Below are positions 9,801-14,968 of a stretch of 16,315 nt of DNA, piece by piece (the first letter of the stretch is position 1; every line of letters begins with the position of its first letter). This DNA comes from Acidobacteriota bacterium (GTDB taxonomy: Bacteria; Acidobacteriota; Terriglobia; UBA7540), in contig JAKAWN010000119.1 of the NCBI GenBank assembly GCA_021827245.1, positions 1 to 16,315 of the forward strand. The letters are read 5' to 3'. The notes under the pieces are model-generated. The model had not been told where the DNA came from. It did no database searches and was given only the letters and a program-made list of their open reading frames with translations. A program made the translations under genes and the position numbers.

Positions 9801-10076
9801 ACTCGGAGCCTGCGCGGTGACTGCGTAAGATCCGATCGGGACGTCGACAAAAGTGTAATTTCCTTGGTCGTTGGTCACGGCTGTTCGAGTGAATCCTGTC
9901 GCTTCATTGGCGATGGTAACCGTCACGCCCGGGAGGACACTTTGGCTGGGGTCCCGGACCGTCCCTAAGATTGTCGCGTTGAAGGTCTGGGCAGCGCCCG
10001 AGCTTGGTCCGCCCAAAAGTGCTAACAGACAAACGACCACCGATAGAGTCGTATAGCGAATCCGCTGGATTTGCAT
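6852..10076 (-). CDS. TonB-dependent receptor, Oar-like, with carboxypeptidase-regulatory-like N-domain
   Basis: A 1074-residue outer-membrane receptor. The signal peptide covers about residues 1-29 (LSVVVCLLALLGGPSSGAAQ). Residues about 33-118 form a carboxypeptidase-regulatory-like beta-sandwich (ILGTVRDPSQSVLPGVTVTI, NDQGNYTFVDVPIGSYAVTA). A plug domain follows (LPLNGRDYTQLAALTPGAV, FLVDGESNTETW, DVVTKSGTNQFHGDLYEFLR), then a long beta-barrel. It ends in LKLYF, a terminal aromatic residue as expected for BAM-dependent insertion. This domain order is typical of the many Oar/TonB receptors of Acidobacteriota, proposed to import large or complex substrates using proton-motive energy from TonB. 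No SusD-like partner lies next to it. The ATG at 10076-10074 follows GAGAGG by 8 bases. It is probably the first gene of the minus-strand locus, behind the promoter at 10120-10148. Confidence 0.9.
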   Translation of the reverse strand: MQIQRIRYTTLSVVVCLLALLGGPSSGAAQTFNATILGTVRDPSQSVLPGVTVTIANEATGFTRTAVTNDQGNYTFVDVPIGSYAVTAQAPSFAKYIATHFTVHVAQAARLDITMQLATTKQEVSVIAAAPLVETDKSAVETAVTRREVLDLPLNGRDYTQLAALTPGAVYLGNNDVSSSVQINGNRSDKTSFLVDGESNTETWYGGALSSPSPDAIQEFQVLASNSSAEFGSGAGTIDVVTKSGTNQFHGDLYEFLRNDAFDARNFFALKKPSLKRNQFGCDLGGPILKDRLFFYTEYGRTSDHEEIPTDVRVPTDAMRRGDFSALSTPIKDPLTGQPFLGNVIPPGRISSIAQYFQQFVPEPNSGTDRLILNTPSPIDRTNFSVRADAHTPKTTIMGRYIYGSFKHQNVNGTQYYGSSNQLGNVVREVRTQNLTLNLTRILTPNMLLDVRGGFYYNWWYNFAPADSGPNRVVESGIGGFDETTAATGHGGFPQIGISTYGGIPGGSFLNLKPQQKVWTLSGSLNWIHGQHNMKFGAGYERQLSDDQNDYIAKGIFTFTGFFTGNAYADYLLGDLNYSLRTPPQPKWGTRTPSWYFYAQDNWNIRPNLTLNIGSRFEFDSMPIPEQAGSNFYPDLGKVVMSARNGKVDYWSPLAPVVVASEPQWFVLSDQVGAPFALTHAVGGHFDPRFGFAWRPFGGTDTVVRGGAGIFTVPFQGNVSRVYATVNPPWQIFQFRFSGVPSDWATFWPSFSGPQGFLAPTVSFADKKFKTAYTSEWNLTIEHKLGASTALAVNYVGNKSTHLSLNDNLQQPPYGPNAFSEVPFPQFSTTLGQHFGAGGNANYNALQIRATKHLSHGLSFLVSYSWSKTMDYTSSDETFIADRFHPRLDYAVSSLDTGHTLVASWVYDLPFGPGKRWLTHGGAAGKIVGGWHFTGIATFASGAPFSVLNPFDTSGYIVQDPGQRADRTCGGRLSNPTVNEWFDTSCFTLATPYTIGNSARNILRSDGTQNFDLGFLKDIHFTETKYLQFRWEMFNAFNHPIFGPPDSTIGTDTSGQVFSAGPAREMQVALKLYF

Positions 10077-10119
10077 GGCAGCATCCTCTCTTTCAACACT
10101 CCGACTGGCCTAGTGAGTC

Positions 10120-10148
10120 CTTTTAATAAAACATTTTTCTAATGTCAA
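10120..10148 (-). promoter_or_regulatory. Sigma70-like promoter for the TonB receptor operon
   Basis: On the minus strand a perfect -35 hexamer TTGACA (10148-10143) is followed by a 17-bp AT-rich spacer and TAAAAG (10125-10120; 4 of 6 matches to TATAAT). It lies 44 bp upstream of the receptor ATG, leaving a short leader that contains the GAGAGG ribosome-binding site. The match is good by sequence, but acidobacterial promoter rules are less certain than those of E. coli. Confidence 0.5.
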
Positions 10149-10333
10149 GCACTTTTTTCTTTAGAGGATCTAAGAACCCTAGGAAGATTCCCTGAACGCA
10201 TCTAGCCAGCCAAGACATAATCCAGATTTTCGTGCGGAGGGATCCCTTTAAGCGCGAATTGCGAGGGCCAGAATCGAATAGGAACAACACTCGCAAGCAG
10301 AATTCGATAGATTTGTCGGAAGGTCAAGAGCAC
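10149..10333. other. Gap between receptor promoter and IS630 element, with an inverted repeat
   Basis: No gene seen. The stretch contains an inverted repeat TTGCGAG (10259-10265) / CTCGCAA (10290-10296) with 24 bases between the arms. It lies over 110 bp upstream of the receptor -35 sequence and could be an operator or a chance hairpin. Confidence 0.3.
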
Positions 10334-10335
10334 TA

Positions 10336-11340
10336 GAGTATTTCCATTTATTATGTAGCGTATCGGGCGCTAAAAAAGAAGCCTTTGCAGTCTGCGACGG
10401 AAATGGACTGGAAGGCCTTTTTCGCTGCACGCAGCAGTTGTTGGTCGGTGCGGGGAGCGTGCCCGCGCAGGATTTGTTTGATCTTGCTCCACATGGGCTC
10501 GATGGGATTGAAGTCCGGCGAGTACGGCGGCAGATACAGCAGCCGGGCGCCGGCGGCTTCCAGGGCTTCCCGGACTCCCCGGATTTTGTGCGTGGCCAGA
10601 TTGTCTAGAATGACCTCCTCGCCAGGGCGCAGGGCGGGCGCGAGCCCCTGCCTCACCCAAGCCAAAAACATTTCGCCGTTCATGGGGCCTTCAAAAAGCC
10701 AAGGAGCGCAGGGACCCTCCAGACGAATGCCGGAGATCAACGTGCTGGTCTGATAGTGTCCGTGCGGGATGCGCGCCCACAGTCTTTGCCCACCCCGCGC
10801 CCGGCCCCGCAGGCGCGTCATCTTGGTGTTGGCTCCGCTTTCGTCCACAAACACCAGGTGGGCCGTGGGCTCGACCGCCAACTCCTCATGCCAGCGCGCC
10901 CTTTTTTCGGCGACGTCCGGACGTTCTCGTTCGGCGGCGGCCAGAGTTTTTTTTAAACTTCCAACCCAGCCGCCGCAGCCAGAGATCGATCGCGGAGGTG
11001 CGGAAGGGGCGATCCAAGCCCGCGCCCAACTCGGCCAGCGTGGCGTCGGGCTGTTCGGCGAGAAGTTGGTGCAGGCGTTGTTTTCGCTTTTCGGTGAGCA
11101 GCGTCTTGCGTCCACATAAATACGACCGGGGTTCCAGCGTGCCGCGCTCGCGAAACTGCTGCCGCACGCGACGCACCGCCGCCAGGCAGAAGCCAGAAAA
11201 CTGCGCGATCTCCCGCGTGCCCCGGCCGCGTTCGTACAGTTCCAAAATGCGCTTGCGGATCGGAATCGGTATGGCTCGCATGAGCACACTCTGCCATAAA
11301 AGACTGCTCTTCGCAAGCTACATTATTTATGGAATTGCTC
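10336..11340 (-). mobile_element. IS630-family insertion sequence (1005 bp)
   Basis: The element is bounded by imperfect terminal inverted repeats. The left end from 10336 reads GAGTATTTCCATTTATTATG and the right end, read inward on the minus strand from 11340, reads GAGCAATTCCATAAATAATG. Over 24 bp, 19 positions match, ending in GTAGC in both. TA dinucleotides directly flank both ends (10334-10335 and 11341-11342), as expected for the TA target duplication of IS630/Tc1-mariner elements. The transposase occupies nearly the whole length and its stop codon lies inside the left repeat. The element separates the glycan locus from the tRNA-fragment module. Confidence 0.87.
10351..11287 (-). CDS. 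IS630-family transposase, encoded in two frames joined at an A8 run
   Basis: Frame A (11287-10886) starts at GTG 11287 or, more likely, ATG 11281 and encodes helix-turn-helix DNA-binding segments (IRKRILELYERGRGTREIAQ, TLAELGAGL). Frame B (productive from about 10965 to 10351) encodes the DDE catalytic domain: VFVDESG, VILDNLATHK and YSPDFNPIEPMWSKIKQ supply the D, D and E residues. The frames meet at a run of eight A on the coding strand (10954-10947), preceded by TTT. Removing one A, or adding two, fuses them into a product of about 309 residues from the ATG, a normal length for the family. The product would cut and join DNA at TA sites. This is either recoding (transcriptional slippage on the A run) or a simple frameshift mutation in a dead copy. 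Frame B is open up to 11316, but the protein upstream of the joint in that frame is non-homologous shadow. Confidence 0.8.
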
Positions 11341-11451
11341 TAGGCGGGTGGGGAACGCTGAGGGAACGACAAGCGCCGAATACCCCTAAAAACCAAGCTT
11401 CTGACCGAAGAGAAAGCCAAGCGAGCCCATAGGATAACATGTTTTGGGCTG

Positions 11452-11498
11452 GCTGGCAGTCATGAGGTCGAGGGTTCGACACCCCTCCAGGTCCACCA
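11452..11498 (+). repeat. tRNA-Ala(GGC)-like 3'-half fragment, att-like direct repeat copy 1
   Basis: This 47-base stretch equals the copy at 14779-14824 except for one extra base. It reads GCTGGCAGTCATGAGGTCGA, then GGGTTCGACACCCCTCC and AGGTCCACCA. Laid on the tRNA fold it gives anticodon loop CTGGCAG (anticodon GGC), variable loop AGGTC, a T arm, acceptor strand CAGGTCC and A-CCA. The extra C falls in the T loop (TTCGACAC instead of TTCGAAC), which would spoil a tRNA. No 5' half (acceptor, D arm) precedes it. Fragments of this kind typically mark the far end of an element integrated into a tRNA gene. Confidence 0.72.
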
Positions 11499-11691
11499 TA
11501 ACTTTTTTACCATCAATCTATTGGTTGCACTCAAAGCCTACCGGTCGGTGGGTAGGATCGCCGGTTTCGTATCAACCTGATTTTATTGAACTTATTACTC
11601 CTGTTATTGTTCCCTGAGGCGTTTCCACCGAAACGAGCATCGGATTGAAATGGCAGGAGTTATTCCACCAGTGATGCATGACCGCAAGCTC

Positions 11692-11726
11692 TGAGGAAGA
11701 GGGTTCGAACCCCTTCAGGCCAACCA
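11692..11726 (+). other. Second, diverged tRNA-like 3' end (T arm and acceptor)
   Basis: A GAGGG-TTCGAAC-CCCTT T arm is followed by CAGGCCA and A-CCA, as in the 3' end of a tRNA whose 5' strand would begin TGGCCTG. Over 35 bases it matches 30 of the fragment at 14790-14824. Upstream, CCGCAAG could be read as an anticodon loop (GCA), but position 33 would be C and the stem does not pair, so no tRNA body is present. It is either a different tRNA remnant or a diverged copy of the same att-like sequence. Confidence 0.5.
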
Positions 11727-11795
11727 ACATCTCTTTTATCAACAATGAATTACAGAAGAAGGCGCGCCGCTGGAACCTACCGCCTTTCGAGATAC

Positions 11796-12638
11796 TCAAT
11801 TGAACACGAAGCGCGATCCGGTTGCACACTCCACGGTCCGCGAAGGAAAGCGATTCCAAAAGTAGGCAGCTGCCACTGAGCCCGTGCAGTGGCCCAGAGC
11901 AATGACGCGAACCTTGAATCGTTCCAGGCCATCTCCAGTGGCCTCGATTCTCCATCGCGAGGCTTTCAAAAGGTGCATCCCGCCGAGGACCGCATGAATT
12001 CGCTTTTTTCCGGTGATGTGCGACACGTATTCCAGAGTATTCACCACACCCGCATGGCCGCATCCCAGCAGCACCACAAGGCCCTTGGCACTTTCAATGT
12101 AAAGTGCCTGGTCGTCGGCGAGTGGGTCCGGCCGCGTGCAGGCTCGGTCCAAAAAGAACGGCCCCCCCACATCCTCGAAGCTCGTCCCTCGCGGTATCTC
12201 CCCGGTCACGCACACGCCGGGAACGATCTCAAACGGTTGCGCAGTCCAGGCCACATTGCGGATGGGATTTTGAATGGCGAGCTTGTCATCGCGCGGAATC
12301 CCTATGCTGCGGTGGGGCGGCGTCTGCTGGCGCGAATATTTCGCGTGGAGCGCTGCTGGGTGGAGGTAGACCTTGGCTCCCCAGGCGCGCGCGAGGGCCG
12401 TGTGGAGTCCTCCCGTGTGATCGTAGTGGCCATGGCTGACTGCTACCGCCTCAATTTCTCCGAGACGAATGCCCAGTTGACGCGCGTTCTCGCCCAGCAC
12501 TTTGCCTTGCCCCGTGTCGAAAAGCAGGCTCCGGCCTTCCATGTTAATCAAAAAGGCGAGCCCATGTTCGGCCAGGAGCCCCGCCTTACGGACGGTGTTT
12601 TCCGCGAGAACGACAATCTCGAGCTTGTGTCGTGTCAT
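11796..12638 (-). CDS. Metallo-beta-lactamase-fold hydrolase, dihydropterin/methanopterin-synthase-like (COG1237 type)
   Basis: A 280-residue cytoplasmic protein with the metal-binding motif HGHYDHTGG at about residues 69-77, a second metal-site stretch LLGCGHAGVVNT, the family-typical VLGGMHLL, and a C-terminal GHCTGSVAAAYF...ATGSRFVFN. This pattern fits the branch often annotated as 7,8-dihydropterin-6-yl-methyl-4-(beta-D-ribofuranosyl)aminobenzene-5'-phosphate synthase. That name derives from an archaeal member, and in bacteria the substrate is usually unknown. The ATG at 12638-12636 overlaps the TrmO stop as ATGA, so the two genes are almost certainly translationally coupled. Its last codons lie about 70 bp from the tRNA-like end at 11726. 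Full length, with no missing metal ligand seen. Confidence 0.85.
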   Translation of the reverse strand: MTRHKLEIVVLAENTVRKAGLLAEHGLAFLINMEGRSLLFDTGQGKVLGENARQLGIRLGEIEAVAVSHGHYDHTGGLHTALARAWGAKVYLHPAALHAKYSRQQTPPHRSIGIPRDDKLAIQNPIRNVAWTAQPFEIVPGVCVTGEIPRGTSFEDVGGPFFLDRACTRPDPLADDQALYIESAKGLVVLLGCGHAGVVNTLEYVSHITGKKRIHAVLGGMHLLKASRWRIEATGDGLERFKVRVIALGHCTGSVAAAYFWNRFPSRTVECATGSRFVFN

Positions 12639-13093
12639 TTGTCGTCGCCTCTCTCAAACCGCTTGTCCGCGAGCCGCCGTCTTCTGCGAGCCTTGTCCAG
12701 CCAGCCGGACCGTTTCACCCTGTAAGAGTCAAAGGCCGGCGCGTATGGTTTGATATCCAGGAGGGGCGTGCCGTCAAGGATATCAACATCGGCCACCCTC
12801 AGGACGTTGCCCTCAACGCGTAGAAGGCGTACGGAGGACATGCCAATAGGATTCGGGCGGGTGGGAGCCCGCGTGGCAAATACCCCGCGCTCGCGGTCGT
12901 CTAAGAATGGAGTCACAAGAAGTCTCGGATGCGGCGTGCGGTGGAACCAGTAGATGAGCCAGATCCGTTCGAAACCTTCCAAGTCTTTCAGCCCCTCCTG
13001 AAACTCCTTGAACACCCTCACGGTGCCCGTGGCACCCTCCGCCATCGCAGGCGGGATGGGTGTGCCCTTGGCTTTTTTGAACGGACTGCACAC
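12635..13093 (-). CDS. trmO: tRNA (N6-threonylcarbamoyladenosine(37)-N6)-methyltransferase TrmO (TsaA family)
   Basis: A 152-residue protein with the TsaA/TrmO signatures: GTPIPPAMAEGATGTV, FEQ-like FKEFQEGLKDLEGFERIWLI, FATRAPTRPNPIGMSSVRL and LDIKPYAPAFDS. In E. coli TrmO uses S-adenosylmethionine to methylate the t6A base at position 37 of certain threonine tRNAs. The only canonical start near the expected N-terminus is GTG at 13093-13091, giving MCSPFKKAKGTP. The family-conserved RPIGVV block is encoded in the same frame just upstream, before any ATG, GTG or TTG is found, so the start is doubtful and the true N-terminus may be longer. It overlaps the downstream hydrolase gene by 4 bp and is divergent from amrS. 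Confidence 0.82.
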   Translation of the reverse strand: MCSPFKKAKGTPIPPAMAEGATGTVRVFKEFQEGLKDLEGFERIWLIYWFHRTPHPRLLVTPFLDDRERGVFATRAPTRPNPIGMSSVRLLRVEGNVLRVADVDILDGTPLLDIKPYAPAFDSYRVKRSGWLDKARRRRRLADKRFERGDDK

Positions 13094-13474
13094 TACCCCG
13101 ATCGGTCTTACGCGAAGGGTGTTCCTAGGGTCCTCACTTCAAAGCTCGGCGCTGCAGTCTGCAGACACCCGAAGTTCCAGGTACAGGATGGAACTTGCCT
13201 TTTTGATTGTAGAAACGGCTGCTTGCATTTTCCAGCACAACACATAATCCTTAAAAGTCCGCAACCTACTCCGGTGATTGTGTTCGCCCCGCGCGCGCCC
13301 GAGAAACGCACTCCCCGGGGGCCCATGGCAGGTTCACTTCACCATCGGTGGCCCGGCCCGTGTACCTCAGGGCATCTTGTTTGACCGTGAACTCACCAGA
13401 GCCGGCAGCGGACCCTACCGACCAGCTTCAAAGGTATACTAGTCGAAAGAAGGCCGCTTGAAAGAGCCAAGGCC
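13094..13474. other. Divergent intergenic region between trmO and amrS
   Basis: 381 bp between two outward-reading genes. About 45 bp next to trmO remain in its frame and encode NTLRVRPIGV before a stop near 13138. GC-rich palindromic sequence (CCCCGGGG) occurs near 13313. A TATACT -10-like hexamer at 13435-13440 lies before amrS but has no matching -35 sequence. No other gene seen. Confidence 0.4.
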
Positions 13475-14584
13475 ATGTCAGAGCCACATGCAGCCCGCTC
13501 CTGGCCAGGAGACGTCGAAAGCATTTTCATTCGCGAAGCGCTGCTACAAGAAGCGGTGGGCAGAAAGGTTCGCTGCAACACGTGCGAACGCCGCTGCACG
13601 CTGGTTCCGAATGGTTTGGGCTGGTGCCGCACGCGTCAGAACCGCGACGGAAGATTGGTGACCTTGGTCTATGGTTCAGTCTCCTCCGTGGCCGCGAATC
13701 CCATTGAGAAAAAGCCCTTCTACCATTTTCATCCGGGAACCCAGGCGCTGACCGCCGGCAGTTGGTCCTGCGACTTCGGTTGCCCGTGGTGCCAGAACTG
13801 GGACATCAGCAAGTCTCCGCCGTCAGCGAAAGGCGACTATGTCTCTCCGCAGCGCTTCGTTGAGCTGGTGGAGAAGAGCACCTGCCAGGGGACATCCATC
13901 TCCTTCAATGAGCCTACGCTTTCGCTCGAGTGGTCGTTGGAGGTATTTCGCCTGGCCAGGCAGCGCGGCTTCTACAACACCTTTGTCACCAATGGCTACA
14001 TGACCCCGCAGGCGTTGTCGTTATTGATTGACTCGGGCCTGGAGGCGATGAACGTGGACCTGAAAGGTGATGCGGCCGCAGTGAAGAAGTTCTGCAAGAT
14101 GGTGGACGTCGAAAAGGTCTGGGCGGCCTCGAAGCTTGCCCGCTCGCGCGGCGTGCACGTCGAGATCACAACCCTGGTGATTCCCACTGTTAACGATTCC
14201 GACTTTGTTCTCCGCGGGATTGCCGAGCGGATAAGGAGGGACTTGGGGAAGGAGGTGCCGTGGCACGTTACCAGCTATTATCCCGCGTACCAATTCACTG
14301 CGCCGCCCACGCCGATTCGAACTCTGGAACGAGCGTGGCAGATCGGCAAGGAGGTGGGCCTGGAATACGTTTATACCGGCAACGTAGCGGGCCACGCGCA
14401 TGATGATACGTATTGCCCGTCCTGTGGAACGATATTGATTCGCCGATCGGGCTTCGATGTCGTTGAGTACAGATTGGACGCCGGGAAGTGTCCTGAATGC
14501 GGGCGACCGATCGCCGGTGTGTGGGAGGGGCCAAACGAGGGATCACAGAAGGACGCGAGAAGCTCTAAGGCCCGAGGTGCGTAG
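13475..14584 (+). CDS. amrS: AmmeMemoRadiSam-system radical SAM enzyme (AmrS-like)
   Basis: A 369-residue radical SAM protein of the PflA-like branch. The N-terminal part has a Cys-rich segment (CNTCERRCTLVPNGLGWC, about residues 40-57) followed by YGSVSSVAANPIEKKPFYHF and HPGTQALTAGSWSCDFGCPW. The CDFGCPWC motif (C-x3-C-x2-C) is the [4Fe-4S] cluster and S-adenosylmethionine site. Later SFNEPTLSLEW, FVTNGYM and MNVDLKGD follow the fold. A C-terminal zinc ribbon is visible (CPSCGTILIRR...CPECGRPIAG). Full-length AmrS proteins are close to this size. The family is named for linkage with AMMECR1 and Memo proteins, neither of which is in the window. Its reaction is not established. The ATG at 13475 has only a weak AAGG before it. 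It is transcribed away from trmO. Confidence 0.88.
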   Translation: MSEPHAARSWPGDVESIFIREALLQEAVGRKVRCNTCERRCTLVPNGLGWCRTRQNRDGRLVTLVYGSVSSVAANPIEKKPFYHFHPGTQALTAGSWSCDFGCPWCQNWDISKSPPSAKGDYVSPQRFVELVEKSTCQGTSISFNEPTLSLEWSLEVFRLARQRGFYNTFVTNGYMTPQALSLLIDSGLEAMNVDLKGDAAAVKKFCKMVDVEKVWAASKLARSRGVHVEITTLVIPTVNDSDFVLRGIAERIRRDLGKEVPWHVTSYYPAYQFTAPPTPIRTLERAWQIGKEVGLEYVYTGNVAGHAHDDTYCPSCGTILIRRSGFDVVEYRLDAGKCPECGRPIAGVWEGPNEGSQKDARSSKARGA

Positions 14585-14640
14585 TCTCAGTCATTCAGTC
14601 CAGAGTAATGAATGGTCTTGTGGTTGGCGCCGGTGAGTTG

Positions 14641-14662
14641 CTGTACCAAAACTGTTCCAAAA
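14641..14662 (+). repeat. Two tandem 11-bp direct repeats, candidate integrase arm sites
   Basis: CTGTACCAAAA (14641-14651) is followed without a gap by CTGTTCCAAAA (14652-14662), differing at one base. They lie about 117 bp from the att-like tRNA fragment. Short direct repeats at this distance from a core site are typical of arm-type binding sites for tyrosine integrases. That role is inferred. Confidence 0.4.
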
Positions 14663-14778
14663 CTCGATCGAAAAGGCCCCAAAGGGGTTATTGCTTTGAG
14701 CGAAAGCAGAAGCCCCGAATTGGTGTAAGGCCATGAAAAGTATGGGGATGGATGAAAGGTATGGGAATTAGTCGGTTT

Positions 14779-14824
14779 GCTGGCAGTCATGAGGTCGAGG
14801 GTTCGAACCCCTCCAGGTCCACCA
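14779..14824 (+). repeat. tRNA-Ala(GGC)-like 3'-half fragment, att-like direct repeat copy 2
   Basis: This 46-base sequence begins GCTGGCAGTCATGAGGTCGA and ends CAGGTCCACCA, directly repeating 11452-11498. It gives a good tRNA 3' half: loop CTGGCAG with U33 and anticodon GGC, variable AGGTC, T arm GAGGG-TTCGAAC-CCCTC, acceptor CAGGTCC, A73 and CCA. Acceptor position 70 is U, the alanine identity element when paired with G3. No 5' half lies upstream. The integrase gene starts 144 bp downstream, so this is probably the left attachment junction of the element that continues past the window. Confidence 0.75.
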
Positions 14825-14922
14825 AACTAAACCCCAATATAACCCGCATAAATACAGGATATACTCACACTCTCTATGACCATTTACTTGCGACCGAACT
14901 TGTGATAAATTATTGGAAATTA

Positions 14923-14964
14923 CCTCCTTTTAACCCAAAAGGTTAAAAGAAAGGTAAAAGGAGG
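14923..14964 (+). promoter_or_regulatory. Inverted repeat overlapping the integrase Shine-Dalgarno
   Basis: CCTCCTTTT (14923-14931) is perfectly complementary to AAAAGGAGG (14956-14964), which contains the GGAGG ribosome-binding site 4 bases before the integrase ATG. Inside it, TTTTAACC (14928-14935) can pair with GGTTAAAA (14941-14948) around a 5-base loop. The two stems compete for the same T residues, or can stack with the CCTCC/GGAGG pairing kept. In RNA this could hide the ribosome-binding site. Confidence 0.5.
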
Positions 14965-14968
14965 AGAG

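Larger units (their letters stand above)
11343..11795. other. Gene-free segment holding two tRNA 3'-end remnants
   Basis: No convincing gene is present. The 453 bp contain the tRNA-Ala-like fragment at 11452-11498 and the second tRNA-like 3' end at 11692-11726. The open frames crossing them encode peptides that are translations of tRNA sequence. The rest shows no recognisable remnant. Confidence 0.5.
14585..14968. other. Element-junction region between amrS and the integrase
   Basis: 384 bp with no gene. It holds the tandem CTGT(A/T)CCAAAA repeats (14641-14662), a CCCC-AAA-GGGG hairpin near 14680, the tRNA-fragment att-like repeat (14779-14824), an AT-rich leader, and the integrase Shine-Dalgarno inside an inverted repeat. 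The features are consistent with an integration junction and integrase control region. Confidence 0.55.

Noticed and set aside
10966..11316. N-terminal extension of the DDE transposase frame up to 11316
   Set aside because: This part is rich in Arg, Ala and Ser and unlike IS630 proteins, while the overlapping frame A encodes a normal helix-turn-helix region. It is a shadow frame.
11572..12063. 163-codon minus-strand frame with a GFEPSSSELA-type peptide
   Set aside because: It overlaps the metallo-hydrolase gene in another frame, and the GFEPS-type peptide is a translation of the tRNA-like 3' end at 11692-11726.
13381..13440. TTGACC and TATACT as an amrS promoter
   Set aside because: The two hexamers are about 48 bp apart, far beyond a normal spacer, and no better -35 lies at the right distance from TATACT.
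14676..14692. CCCC-AAA-GGGG hairpin after amrS, as a terminator
   Set aside because: Short stem with mostly wobble extension and no run of T after it. Too weak to call.
14587..14790. 67-codon minus-strand frame ending before amrS's stop
   Set aside because: Low-complexity composition, no Shine-Dalgarno and no recognisable domain. It crosses the tandem repeats and the start of the att-like fragment, so it is most likely chance.
14779..14824. Intact tRNA gene
   Set aside because: Only the anticodon loop to CCA half is present. No acceptor 5' strand or D arm is found upstream.
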